NCBI RefSeq assembly: GCF_002259485.1
Contig: NZ_NPGA01000014.1
Location: 310,001 to 374,000 of the forward strand
From: Rhodococcus sp. 14-1411-2a
Lineage (GTDB): Bacteria > Actinomycetota > Actinomycetes > Mycobacteriales > Mycobacteriaceae
Length of the DNA: 64,000 nt
Direction of reading: 5' to 3'
In this document: positions 1 to 7,652 of the stretch, piece by piece
Layout of the letters: every line of letters starts with the position of its first letter
How positions within the stretch are numbered: position 1 is the stretch's first letter
The notes under the pieces: generated by a model
Told to the model about the DNA's origin: nothing
The model's input: only the letters and a program-made list of their open reading frames with translations
Database searches by the model: none
Program-made: the position numbers and the translations under genes

Positions 1-398
1 CGGTACCCGACGTAGGCCTTCTGGTTCACGGCGAGCAGGCCCGATCCGACCTTGCGCTGCCGCAGGATCTTCTCGGCGTTGCGGGCCGCCCAGTCGAGGT
101 GTTCGACGCCGAGCATGACCTCGAGCAGAGAGTCCTCGTCCGGCTTGCCGGTTTCGGCGGCGATGACGGTAGCGAGGCTCGCGGCGTCCTTGGCGATGGC
201 GGACTTGAATTCGAGCAGCCACCTTTTGCGTCCGACAAAACCCTGCACGTCCCACCAGCGCGCGGCCGACCGGGCGCGAGCGACGGCGACGTCGACCTCT
301 GCGGTGCCCGCGATCGGATACGTGGCGAGCGCGACACCTGTTCTGGGGTCGAGGCTTTCGAAGGTGCTCTCGTTCGTTCGTTCGATCTGGTCTGTCAC
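1..398 (-). CDS. Aldehyde dehydrogenase, N-terminal part (runs off the left edge)
   Basis: The first ~132 residues of an NAD(P)-dependent aldehyde dehydrogenase, most like the succinate-semialdehyde dehydrogenase group. The visible part has the usual N-terminal pattern: a substrate-entry segment (LDPRTG, residues 17-22), a run ending RSAARWWDVQG, and the helix AAETGKPDEDSL. The catalytic Cys and Glu lie outside the window. The GTG start at 398 is chosen because a GGAGG ribosome site sits about 9 bases upstream. It is divergent from an acyl-CoA dehydrogenase across 123 bp with two palindromes, suggesting joint control by the nearby GntR regulator. Family is clear; substrate is inferred only. 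Confidence 0.8.
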   Translation of the reverse strand, partial: MTDQIERTNESTFESLDPRTGVALATYPIAGTAEVDVAVARARSAARWWDVQGFVGRKRWLLEFKSAIAKDAASLATVIAAETGKPDEDSLLEVMLGVEHLDWAARNAEKILRQRKVGSGLLAVNQKAYVGY

Positions 399-422
399 GG
401 GCTCTATCCTCCAGCAGATCGC

Positions 423-443
423 ATCACATATATTTGATGTGAT
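423..443. promoter_or_regulatory. Palindrome in divergent promoter region (candidate operator)
   Basis: Perfect inverted repeat ATCACAT-N7-ATGTGAT between the divergent aldehyde dehydrogenase and acyl-CoA dehydrogenase genes. Its size and placement suit an operator. The regulator is not known; the GntR protein encoded at 1704-2339 is the nearest candidate. Confidence 0.45.
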
Positions 444-450
444 TCAATGT

Positions 451-461
451 TGTCCAGGACA
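451..461. promoter_or_regulatory. TGTCC-A-GGACA palindrome (candidate GntR/FCD operator)
   Basis: An 11-base palindrome TGTCCAGGACA in the same divergent gap. FCD-type GntR regulators commonly bind short TTGT/ACAA-like dyads of this length. It lies about 60 bp before the acyl-CoA dehydrogenase start and about 50 bp before the aldehyde dehydrogenase start, so it could control both directions. Confidence 0.4.
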
Positions 462-521
462 CACTATGCGTCCGATTCGGTTGCTACAACCCCCGCCGCC
501 TCGATGTGCAGGAGCCGATTC

Positions 522-1697
522 ATGAGTATCGATCTCACCCAGGAACAGACCGCGTTCGCCCAGGCTGTCGCGTCCTTCTGCGCCAAGGAGGCCGGCACCC
601 GCGCCCAGCGGGACGCGCTCACCGAGCACGGGAAGCACACCCACAATCAGGCGCTCTACGACAAGATGGCCGAGCTGGGCTGGTTGGGTGCGATCATCTC
701 CGAGGAGCATGGCGGGGCGGGCGGCAGCACCGTCGACCTGTGCATTCTGCTCGAAGAATCTGCCAAGGCCATGGCTCCCATCGGCGGCATCGGACCCACC
801 CTGATCACCGGCGCGGCCTACGAGAAATTCGGCACACCCACACAGAAGGAGACCGTTCTCGGCGGCATCGTCGCCGGGCGGAGCTATTCGATCTCGATGT
901 CCGAGCCCGAGGCCGGCTCGGACGTCGGCAACCTCAGCTGCCGCGCCGAGAAGACCGACACCGGCTGGCTGATCAACGGCCAGAAGACCTGGTGCTCCAA
1001 CGCGCACTTCGCCGATCGGATCCTGCTCGTCGCACGCACCGGCAGGAGCGGAGCCGGCGGAGCGACCCAGGGAGGCAGAGAGGGTGGGAAGCACGAAGGC
1101 CTGACGATGTTCGACGTTCCGGCCGATGTCGAGGGCCTGAACATCGTCGGCATCGACACGATGGGCGGCAAGGAAGTCAACGACCTGTACTTCACCGACT
1201 GCGCGCTGCCCGAGGACGCGGTGGTCGGGGTGGAAGGGCAGGGGTGGTCTCAGCTGATGACCGGTCTGAACATCGAGCGCCTCATTCTCGCGGCGATGAT
1301 GCTCGGCACGGCGCAACGAGCATTCGACGACACACTCGACTTCATCACCCAGCGACAGCAATTCGGACGGCCCGTCGGAACGTTCCAGGCACTGAGGCAT
1401 CGCATTGCCGATCTGGCCACCGAGATCGAGTGCGGCCGGCTGCTGGTCTACCACGTGGCTCGGTTGGTCGACGAGAATCCGACGAAGCTCTTCCCGCGCG
1501 AGGCGTCGATGGCCAAGCTCAAGCTCACCGAGACCGCCAAGAAGGTGGCGCTCGAAGGCATGCAGATGATGGGTGGCTACGGCTACGCCACCGAGTTCGA
1601 CATGGAAAAGCATGTCAGGACCACTCTCGTGTCCTCGATCTACGGCGGTACCAACGAGATTCAGCGCGACATAATCGGCAAGACGTACGGACTGTAG
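522..1697 (+). CDS. Acyl-CoA dehydrogenase
   Basis: FAD flavoenzyme of 391 residues that introduces the alpha-beta double bond into an acyl-CoA. It has the full family architecture: N-terminal helical domain, the middle beta-domain signature YSISMSEPEAGSDVG (about residues 122-136), and a C-terminal helical domain with QRQQFGRPVGTFQALRH and the terminal YGGTNEIQRDIIG. The ATG at 522 is preferred over an in-frame upstream ATG at 447 because AGGAG lies 8 bases before it and the family N-terminus begins there. The next gene is a GntR regulator 6 bp downstream. Together with the divergent aldehyde dehydrogenase this suggests catabolism of a carboxylic acid or aldehyde; the substrate cannot be read from sequence. 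Confidence 0.9.
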   Translation: MSIDLTQEQTAFAQAVASFCAKEAGTRAQRDALTEHGKHTHNQALYDKMAELGWLGAIISEEHGGAGGSTVDLCILLEESAKAMAPIGGIGPTLITGAAYEKFGTPTQKETVLGGIVAGRSYSISMSEPEAGSDVGNLSCRAEKTDTGWLINGQKTWCSNAHFADRILLVARTGRSGAGGATQGGREGGKHEGLTMFDVPADVEGLNIVGIDTMGGKEVNDLYFTDCALPEDAVVGVEGQGWSQLMTGLNIERLILAAMMLGTAQRAFDDTLDFITQRQQFGRPVGTFQALRHRIADLATEIECGRLLVYHVARLVDENPTKLFPREASMAKLKLTETAKKVALEGMQMMGGYGYATEFDMEKHVRTTLVSSIYGGTNEIQRDIIGKTYGL

Positions 1698-1703
1698 GTC
1701 ATC

Positions 1704-2339
1704 GTGTTGCGTCGTCGCCCACAGCTCGCGGAGGATGTCGCCGCCAGTATTCGCCAGCAGATCGTCACGGGTGCGCTCGAGCCAGGGACATTCGTGCGAA
1801 TCGACGAGACGGCGGCGGAGTTGGGCGTCAGTGCCACTCCGGTACGGGAAGCACTCGTTTCGCTGCGCGGCGAAGGGCTCGTCGAGCAGGTGCCTCGACG
1901 CGGCTACCGCGTCGGTGAGCTCTCGCGCCAGGATGTGGACGACATCTTCTGGCTGCAGGGGACCATCGCCGGCACACTCGCCGGTCGGGCCGCTCGCAGC
2001 ATCACACCCGAGCATCTGGATCGGCTGACCGCACTCAACGACGGTCTCCGTGACGCCGTGGCCCGCTCGGATACCGAATCGGTTGAGTACTACGAGTTCG
2101 AGTTCCATCGATTCGTGAACAAGATCGCAGGCGGAACCAAGTTGGCGTGGTTCCTCCTCGGTGCGGTCAGATACACGCCGCGGTTGTACGCGACCGACAA
2201 GCGATGGGGTGAAGATGCAGTGCGCAGTCACGAAGAACTGATCGAGGCCTTTGCGCGACGCGACGTCGAGGCCGCCGACGACGTGATGCGTCGACAGTTC
2301 CGGCAGTGGGACATCGGTGCGGAATCGACGCCGTCGTGA
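1704..2339 (+). CDS. GntR-family regulator, FCD type
   Basis: Transcription factor of 211 residues. The N-terminal winged helix-turn-helix includes SATPVREALVSLRGEGLVEQ (about residues 42-61) followed by the wing PRRGYRV. The C-terminal all-helical ligand-sensing domain has metal-binding-type His residues in FEFHRFV and SHEELIEAF, as in FCD/FadR relatives. It starts with GTG 6 bp after the acyl-CoA dehydrogenase, so the two are probably co-transcribed and the protein likely controls this operon and the divergent aldehyde dehydrogenase through palindromes at 423-461. The ligand is unknown. Its TGA overlaps the GTG of the next short frame. Confidence 0.85.
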   Translation: MLRRRPQLAEDVAASIRQQIVTGALEPGTFVRIDETAAELGVSATPVREALVSLRGEGLVEQVPRRGYRVGELSRQDVDDIFWLQGTIAGTLAGRAARSITPEHLDRLTALNDGLRDAVARSDTESVEYYEFEFHRFVNKIAGGTKLAWFLLGAVRYTPRLYATDKRWGEDAVRSHEELIEAFARRDVEAADDVMRRQFRQWDIGAESTPS

Positions 2340-2542
2340 CCGGCGATCCGGATTTTCTGCGCAAGTCCATGACCGGGCTCGAGTTACCTTGGAACCCGGT
2401 CGAGCAGAGACGGTTTGCGCTGTTGCTGCGCAGCGCGTCCCTGCTCAACCGGGTGTTGCCGCCCGTCGTGCGAGCATTTCCGTTCAACATCCTGCTGCGC
2501 GATGTCGAGCGTCTGATGCGTTCGGGTCGAGCACTGGTCTAG
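2336..2542 (+). pseudogene. Fragment matching the C-terminus of DUF2236/MpaB-type oxygenases
   Basis: A 68-residue frame beginning GTG inside the stop of the GntR gene (GTGA overlap). It lines up by eye with the last ~60 residues of the full DUF2236 protein at 5850-6782: both share a W-x3-(E/D)-x-(R/K)-R-x-ALL/ALF stretch, then LPP or VPP, then a basic helix ending G-R-x-L-V or a close match. All catalytic parts of that family lie upstream and are absent, so this is best read as the relic of a truncated gene. Because it keeps a translationally coupled start it may still be expressed. A small independent protein cannot be excluded. Confidence 0.5.
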
Positions 2543-2550
2543 TACGAGCC

Positions 2551-4917
2551 TCAGCTCAGGTGATGCGGCTGCGGGTGCGACTTGTGCCCCTCGTCCGAAC
2601 CCTCGTTGTCCTGATGACCGTTCGAGGTTCCCTGCACACCCGTCCCCGCCGGAACCATCGAGATGATCACCGACTTCGAGGTGGGGCAGTTGCTCTGCAG
2701 CGCAGTCGAATCCAACGGGATCAACGGATTGGTCTCGGGATAGTACGCAGCAGCCGATCCCCGCGGGGTGTCGTACTCGACGATGCGGAACGACGGCGCG
2801 CAGCGATCCACGTCGTCGTCGTCCCACTTGGTGACGAGATCGACCATGTCACCGTTGCGGAAACCGAGGGCCGAGATGTCCTCGCGGTGCACGAAGATGA
2901 CGCGTCGGCCGTTCTCGATCCCACGGTACCGATCGCTGAGGCCGTAGATCGTGGTGTTGAACTGATCGTGGCTGCGCAGCGTCTGCAGGATCAGATGGCC
3001 CGGCGGAACCTGCAGCACATCGATCGGTGACACCGCGAATTCGCCTCGGCCACTCTTGGTCTCGAACGTCCGGCTGTCGCGGGGCGGGTGCGGAAGCACG
3101 AAGCCGCCGGGGCGTCGAACATTGACCTCGTAACCCTCGCAACCGGCGACGACGCGGGAGATGTGCTTGCGGATGTTGCGGTAGTCGTCGCGGAAGCCTC
3201 TCCAATCGAGACCGTAGCGGTCGCCGAGTGTCGCCTCTGCGATGCCGCTGACGATCGCGACCTCGGAACGAAGGAACTCGCTCGCGGGCTTCAACGGTCC
3301 GCGCGAGGAATGCACCGAGCACGTGGAGTCCTCGACCGAGATCCATTGCTCACCACTGGCTTGCACGTCCTTCTCGGTGCGGCCCAGGGTCGGCAGGATG
3401 ATCGACGTCTCACCGCACACGAGGTGCGAGCGGTTGATCTTGGTGGAGATCTGCACCGTCATCCGCATCTTGCGCAGCGCCTCGAAGGTGACGTCACTGT
3501 CCGGTGTCGCCTGGACGAAGTTGCCGCCGAGTCCGAGGAAGAAATGTGCCTTGCCGTCGCGCATGGCCCGGATGGAATCGACGGTGTCCAAGCCGTGCTC
3601 GCGCGGCGGCTCGAAGTCGAATTCCGCGGCCATCGCGTCGAGGAACTTCACCGGAGGGCGTTCCCAGATACCCATCGTGCGGTCGCCCTGCACGTTCGAG
3701 TGGCCGCGCACCGGTAGCAGTCCGGCACCTGCTCGGCCGATGTTGCCCTGTGCGAACGCGAGATTGGTGACTTCCTTGATGGTCGCGACGGCATTGCGGT
3801 GCTGCGTCAGACCCATGGCCCAGCAGTAGACCGTGGCCCTGGAGTCGCGCAACATCTCGGCTGCCTCGGTGATCTGCGCAACCGACAATCCGGTCACCTC
3901 GGTGACGAGATCCCAGTCGACCTCGGCGACATGCGCCTTCCATGCCTCGAAGCCGACGGTGTAGTTGTCGAGGAATTCGTGATCGAGTGCATCCCACTTC
4001 ACCAGCAGTGAGCCGATGGCCTGGAAGAGTGCGAGGTCGCCGTTGAGCTTGATCGGCAGGTGCAGATCCGACAGGTCCGTTCCCGGGCCAACCATGCCGC
4101 GCGGGGTCTGCGGGTTCTTGAAGTTGAGCAGACCCGCTTCGCGAAGTGGGTTGATGGACAGAATCTTTGCGCCGTTCTGCTTGGCCATCTCGAGGGCCGA
4201 GAGCATACGGGGATGATTGGTTCCGGGATTCTGACCGGCGAGGATGATCAGCTCGGCAGTGTGGACGTCGTCGAGCGTGACGCTGGCCTTGCCGATGCCG
4301 ATGGACTCCTGCAGCGCGATGGACGTCGACTCGTGACACATGTTGGAACAGTCGGGCATGTTGTTCGTGCCGAACGCCCGGGCGAAGAGCTGATAGGTGA
4401 ATGCGGACTCGTTCGAGGCGCGGCCCGAGGTGTAGAAGATGGCCTCGTCGGGACTCGCGAGAGACTTCAGTTCGTCGCCGATAAGGCGGAAAGCGTCGTC
4501 CCACTCGATGGGCTCGTAGTGGCTACCGCCGGGCAGCTTGATCATCGGGTGCGTGATCCGGCCCTGCTGGCCCAGCCAGTGCTCGGTGTGGCTGTCGAGT
4601 TCGGCAATGCTGTGCTGCGCGAAGAACTCCGGCGTCGCCCGCGTCGTGGTCGCTTCCTCGGCAACGGCCTTCGCGCCGTTCTCGCAGAATTCCGCCGCGT
4701 GTCGGTGGCCCGGATCGGGATCGGGCCACGCGCAGCTCATGCAGTCGAAACCCTCGGCCTGATTGAGCTTGAGCAGCGTCTGCGCGGTGCGCTTCGGGCC
4801 CATGTGGCCAAGCGCTCGCTTCATCGACACTGCGACGGCGACGGGGCCTGCCGCGTGGGTCTTCGGCTTTTCGATGTCGAGCTCGGCCTCGTCGACGTCG
4901 CTGTCGGTGCGTCTCAT
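2551..4917 (-). CDS. FdhF/YdeP-family molybdopterin oxidoreductase
   Basis: 788-residue member of the formate dehydrogenase alpha-like molybdopterin family, of the single-subunit YdeP type. Near the N-terminus, Cys59, Cys62 and Cys78 look like the reduced iron-sulfur motif of this branch. The catalytic domain carries the Mo-cofactor segments YTSGRASNE, SNMCHEST (probable region of the Mo ligand) and AGQNPGTNHPRM; the C-terminal third is the molydopterin dinucleotide-binding domain. The tail is hydrophilic and His-rich (GHKSHPQPHHLS). There is no Tat signal, so it is cytoplasmic. Homologues are linked to acid resistance or formate oxidation, but the reaction of the YdeP branch is not settled. 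No dedicated electron-transfer subunit is adjacent. Confidence 0.88.
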   Translation of the reverse strand: MRRTDSDVDEAELDIEKPKTHAAGPVAVAVSMKRALGHMGPKRTAQTLLKLNQAEGFDCMSCAWPDPDPGHRHAAEFCENGAKAVAEEATTTRATPEFFAQHSIAELDSHTEHWLGQQGRITHPMIKLPGGSHYEPIEWDDAFRLIGDELKSLASPDEAIFYTSGRASNESAFTYQLFARAFGTNNMPDCSNMCHESTSIALQESIGIGKASVTLDDVHTAELIILAGQNPGTNHPRMLSALEMAKQNGAKILSINPLREAGLLNFKNPQTPRGMVGPGTDLSDLHLPIKLNGDLALFQAIGSLLVKWDALDHEFLDNYTVGFEAWKAHVAEVDWDLVTEVTGLSVAQITEAAEMLRDSRATVYCWAMGLTQHRNAVATIKEVTNLAFAQGNIGRAGAGLLPVRGHSNVQGDRTMGIWERPPVKFLDAMAAEFDFEPPREHGLDTVDSIRAMRDGKAHFFLGLGGNFVQATPDSDVTFEALRKMRMTVQISTKINRSHLVCGETSIILPTLGRTEKDVQASGEQWISVEDSTCSVHSSRGPLKPASEFLRSEVAIVSGIAEATLGDRYGLDWRGFRDDYRNIRKHISRVVAGCEGYEVNVRRPGGFVLPHPPRDSRTFETKSGRGEFAVSPIDVLQVPPGHLILQTLRSHDQFNTTIYGLSDRYRGIENGRRVIFVHREDISALGFRNGDMVDLVTKWDDDDVDRCAPSFRIVEYDTPRGSAAAYYPETNPLIPLDSTALQSNCPTSKSVIISMVPAGTGVQGTSNGHQDNEGSDEGHKSHPQPHHLS

Positions 4918-4965
4918 GCGGGTCCCTTCGTTGCGTTACCCCCGCACTCGACCATAGCCGTTGGC

Positions 4966-5226
4966 TCAGCCGGCGAGGAGCTTGGTCACCAGATCCACGT
5001 ACTGCTGCTTCGCCGAATCCTGGCTCGTACCTTCGAGCTTCGCCCAGGCATCGAACTTCGCTCGGTTCACCATGTCCAGTCGTCCGGGCCGCTTACCCGA
5101 CGCGTCACCGATCGAACCCTGCTTGTAGAGCGAGTACAGGCTCAGTAGGTCGTCGTTGCTCGGCTTGGACGTGAGCTTCTTGACGTCTACCTGCGCGTCG
5201 GCGAACGACTGGTCGAGATCGGACAT
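4966..5226 (-). CDS. Acyl-CoA-binding protein
   Basis: 86-residue four-helix protein of the ACBP family, which binds long-chain acyl-CoA thioesters in the cytosol and buffers or delivers them. The diagnostic segments are present: LLSLYSLYKQGSIGD (about residues 27-41) and KFDAWAKLEGTSQDSAKQQYV (57-77), containing the Tyr, Lys and Trp residues that bind the CoA and acyl chain. The length matches the family. An AAGGAG-like ribosome site precedes the ATG. It stands alone between the FdhF-like gene and a TetR gene, in a region rich in acyl-CoA metabolism. Confidence 0.92.
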   Translation of the reverse strand: MSDLDQSFADAQVDVKKLTSKPSNDDLLSLYSLYKQGSIGDASGKRPGRLDMVNRAKFDAWAKLEGTSQDSAKQQYVDLVTKLLAG

Positions 5227-5253
5227 GAAGAACTCCTTCGGTTAGAGGTGGTG

Positions 5254-5826
5254 TCATCCTCGCACGGAGGCCTCGGAGATCAGCCGAATGCAGTGCGCCA
5301 CGAGGGCTTCGCGGGTGACGGTGAGCGTGCCGTCGAGATAGCCGATGAACAGGGCCGTCAACGCCCCGACGGTTCCGACGGCGATCAGCTGTCGATCGTC
5401 GGTGTCGGGCAGTTGGGAGTGCACCAGCTCGACGAAGCCGGGCAGGAGATCGAGACCGCGTCGGCTCAGTGCCGGTTCGGCCAACGGCGCGATGAGCAGC
5501 ACCCGTCCCGTTCGCGGTTCGTCGATGATGAGTTCGACGAATGCGCGCACCGGCGCGGCGATGGTGTCCTCGGCAGTGCTCGCCTGCATCACGGCGTCGA
5601 GCAAAGCGCCCTGCGCTCTGGTGCCGACCCACGCGTACACCGCGCGGACGAAGGCGTCGCGGTCGGCGAAGCTCTCGTAGAAGTACCGCTCGGTCAGGCC
5701 GGCGGTACGGCAGACGGCCCGCACGTTGACGGCCGGACCGTCCGGCGAGCCGAGGAGCTCGACCCCGGCCGCGAGCAACGCGTCGTAGCGCTTGGATCTG
5801 CGTTCCTCCAACTGTTGACTACGCAT
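5254..5826 (-). CDS. TetR-family regulator (divergent from DUF2236 protein)
   Basis: 190-residue TetR repressor. The N-terminal helix-turn-helix spans about residues 10-56 with the recognition segment CRTAGLTERYFYESFADRD; the C-terminal ligand domain has no recognised signature. The ATG lies inside an 18-bp-arm palindrome shared with the divergent DUF2236 gene, and codons 1-3 of both genes are identical (MRS) because they are palindrome halves. A -10-like TAGGGT lies 7 bases before the ATG, so translation is probably leaderless. The protein almost certainly represses itself and its neighbour through this site. Ligand unknown. Confidence 0.87.
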   Translation of the reverse strand: MRSQQLEERRSKRYDALLAAGVELLGSPDGPAVNVRAVCRTAGLTERYFYESFADRDAFVRAVYAWVGTRAQGALLDAVMQASTAEDTIAAPVRAFVELIIDEPRTGRVLLIAPLAEPALSRRGLDLLPGFVELVHSQLPDTDDRQLIAVGTVGALTALFIGYLDGTLTVTREALVAHCIRLISEASVRG

Positions 5827-5860
5827 GTTGTCAACCCTAGTCTGACAACATGCGTAGTCA
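5816..5860. promoter_or_regulatory. Shared operator, overlapping divergent promoters and both start codons
   Basis: Perfect 18-bp arms (TGACTACGCATGTTGTCA and its complement) around a 9-bp centre, with centre at 5838. Rightward promoter: TTGACT (5815-5820), 17-bp spacer, TAGTCT (5838-5843), then the DUF2236 ATG at 5850. Leftward promoter: CTGACT (5861-5856), 16-bp spacer, TAGGGT (5839-5834), then the TetR ATG at 5826. Each -35 lies within the first codons of the opposing gene and both messages would be leaderless. Repressor binding would cover both promoters and both starts. Confidence 0.75.
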
Positions 5861-6782
5861 GCCTGATCGACCCGTCCCGCTCGGTCCGGATTCGCTCACC
5901 TGGAGGTATTTCGGAGACTGGCGCGGGATGCTGCAGGGCGTCTGGGCAGGGTCGATGCAGAACATGCACCCAGGGCTCGGAGCCGGGGTGGAGCAACACT
6001 CCACGTTCTTCGACGAGCGCTGGCAGCGGCTGTACCGGTCCCTGTACCCCATCGGTGGGGTCGTGTTCGACGGCGATCGGGCCGAGGAGACCGCACTGCA
6101 GGTCCGCGGCTATCACACGAACATCAAGGGAATCGACTCCAAGGGCCGCAAGTACCACGCGCTCGATCCCGACACGTTCTACTGGGCGCACGCCACCTTC
6201 TTCATGGGCACGGTGCTCACCGCAGACCACTTCATGGGCGGGCTGACCGAGGCTCAGAAGGTGCAGCTGTTCGACGAGCACGTGCAGTGGTATCGCCTCT
6301 ACGGCATGAGCATGCGGTCGGTGCCTGCCACCTGGCCGGAGTTCCAGCAGTACTGGGATCACATGTGCCGACACGTGTTGGAGGACAACATGGCCGCCCG
6401 CGGGGTGTTGGACCTGTCGAAGCTGGGACCACCGCCGTATGCGGCCTGGCTGCCCGAGCCGCTCTGGGCCGTGTTCCGGCGTCCGGCGGCGAAGTTGTTC
6501 GTCTGGATCACCGTCGGGCTCTACGACGAGCCGGTACGCACGCTCCTCGGCTACAGCTGGTCCGAGCGGGACGAGAAGCGCCTGGCGCTGTTCGGCAAGG
6601 CGGTGAACTTCGTGTTCGGGTTGGTGCCACCACGACGGCGACTGCATCCGCGGGGCCGCGCGGGATGGGATCGTGTCAAGGGCCGAACCCCGAGAACGGC
6701 ACCGTTGGTGCACACACCGGCCCGCAATCTGCCGCCCGTGGAGCGGCGATCGGACCCCTCGCACTACAGCCCCAAGGTGTAG
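5850..6782 (+). CDS. DUF2236 (MpaB-type oxygenase) family protein
   Basis: 310-residue protein of the DUF2236 family, which includes latex-clearing protein and the fungal MpaB oxygenase, heme proteins proposed to oxygenate or cleave hydrophobic substrates. Typical features are the opening PDSLTWRYFGDWRGMLQGVWAG, the conserved central WAHATFFMGTVLTAD (possible heme-ligand His region), and WYRLYGMSMR-x3-P-x-TW. The C-terminus is a proline- and arginine-rich tail. It is controlled by the divergent TetR protein through the palindrome carrying its start codon. The substrate is unknown; no partner enzyme is adjacent. Confidence 0.8.
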   Translation: MRSQPDRPVPLGPDSLTWRYFGDWRGMLQGVWAGSMQNMHPGLGAGVEQHSTFFDERWQRLYRSLYPIGGVVFDGDRAEETALQVRGYHTNIKGIDSKGRKYHALDPDTFYWAHATFFMGTVLTADHFMGGLTEAQKVQLFDEHVQWYRLYGMSMRSVPATWPEFQQYWDHMCRHVLEDNMAARGVLDLSKLGPPPYAAWLPEPLWAVFRRPAAKLFVWITVGLYDEPVRTLLGYSWSERDEKRLALFGKAVNFVFGLVPPRRRLHPRGRAGWDRVKGRTPRTAPLVHTPARNLPPVERRSDPSHYSPKV

Positions 6783-6810
6783 ATCGGCGCGCTCGGGGTA
6801 CAACGCCGGT

Positions 6811-7593
6811 ATGCACAGAGTCAGAACCGGAAGCGGAACCCCGATCGTCCTCGTCCACGGGCTCGGGTCCTCTCACGGAAACTGGGACCCGATCGTCCCC
6901 GCCCTCGCCAAACATCGTGAGGTCATCGCCCTCGACCTGCCCGGGTTCGGAAAGACTCCGCCGCTGCCCGAGGTCTCCATCGCGTCGTTGACCGACGCGT
7001 TGCGGGAATTTCTCGACAACGAAGGTCTCTCCGACGCCGATCTCGTCGGAAGCTCGATGGGTGCGCGCATGGTCGTCGAACTGGCCCGCCGCGGTCACCG
7101 AGGCTCGATGGTGGCGCTCGATCCCGGCGGGTTCTGGAACGACCGGCAGGTCAAGATCTTCGGAGCCACGATCACCGCGTCGTTGGCACTGATGAAGAAC
7201 GTGCAGCCGCTCGTGCCGTTCCTGGCCGGTAACCCGGTCACCAGAACTGCTGCACTGGCGCAGTTCTCGGCCGCGCCCTGGAAACTTCCGAGTGGGCTGG
7301 TCGAGCAGGAGCTGAAGGGTTTCTCCACCAAGACATCACCTTCGCTCGACGCCGCACGCAAGGCGCTGATCCACGGGCCGAAGCAACAGGGTTCCCCGAA
7401 AGGTTCCCTGCAGGGCTCGCTGCTCATCGGCTGGGGCCGTCAGGACAAGGTCACCACACCCAGCCAGGCCACAGTGGCGTTGGAGCGATTCCCCGACGCC
7501 ACCCTGCACTGGTTCGACAAATGCGGACACTTCCCGCACTGGGATCAGCCGACCGAGACCGCGCGAGTCATCCTGCGGGGAACGGGTCGCTGA
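6811..7593 (+). CDS. Alpha/beta hydrolase
   Basis: 260-residue single-domain alpha/beta hydrolase. The oxyanion-hole motif is VHGLGSSHGNW, the nucleophile elbow GSSMGA (Ser about residue 80), an acid candidate lies in GWGRQDKV and the catalytic His in KCGHFPHWDQP. There is no signal peptide, so it is cytosolic. The ATG at 6811 is chosen because the oxyanion motif follows at the usual distance; the upstream in-frame extension has no family resemblance. It converges on tmsB across a palindromic element. Substrate cannot be assigned. Confidence 0.85.
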   Translation: MHRVRTGSGTPIVLVHGLGSSHGNWDPIVPALAKHREVIALDLPGFGKTPPLPEVSIASLTDALREFLDNEGLSDADLVGSSMGARMVVELARRGHRGSMVALDPGGFWNDRQVKIFGATITASLALMKNVQPLVPFLAGNPVTRTAALAQFSAAPWKLPSGLVEQELKGFSTKTSPSLDAARKALIHGPKQQGSPKGSLQGSLLIGWGRQDKVTTPSQATVALERFPDATLHWFDKCGHFPHWDQPTETARVILRGTGR

Positions 7594-7652
7594 CGCTCCC
7601 ATGTGCGCGGAACCTCGTAGCAGGAGTCGAGTTTTCGCTCACCTGCGTCAGC
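7589..7652. repeat. Dispersed palindromic element, copy 1, between convergent genes
   Basis: Core 7603-7642 reads GTGCGCGGAACCTCGTAGC, a 4-base loop, then the imperfect complement ending GTTTTCGCTCAC. It is enclosed by a further perfect 8-bp pair GCTGACGC (7589-7596) / GCGTCAGC (7645-7652). It sits on the stop codons of the convergent hydrolase and tmsB genes and should act as a two-way transcription barrier. Relatives lie at 13395, 14525 and 48125. Confidence 0.65.

Noticed and set aside
423..443. The ATCACAT/ATGTGAT dyad as a Crp site
   Set aside because: The half-sites are in the reverse order to TGTGA-N6-TCACA, so it does not fit the Crp consensus.
444..2231. A 595-codon open frame on the minus strand opposite the acyl-CoA dehydrogenase and GntR genes
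   Set aside because: It is an antisense shadow caused by GC-rich third positions; the plus-strand genes have full family motifs and ribosome sites, and the antisense product has low-complexity composition.
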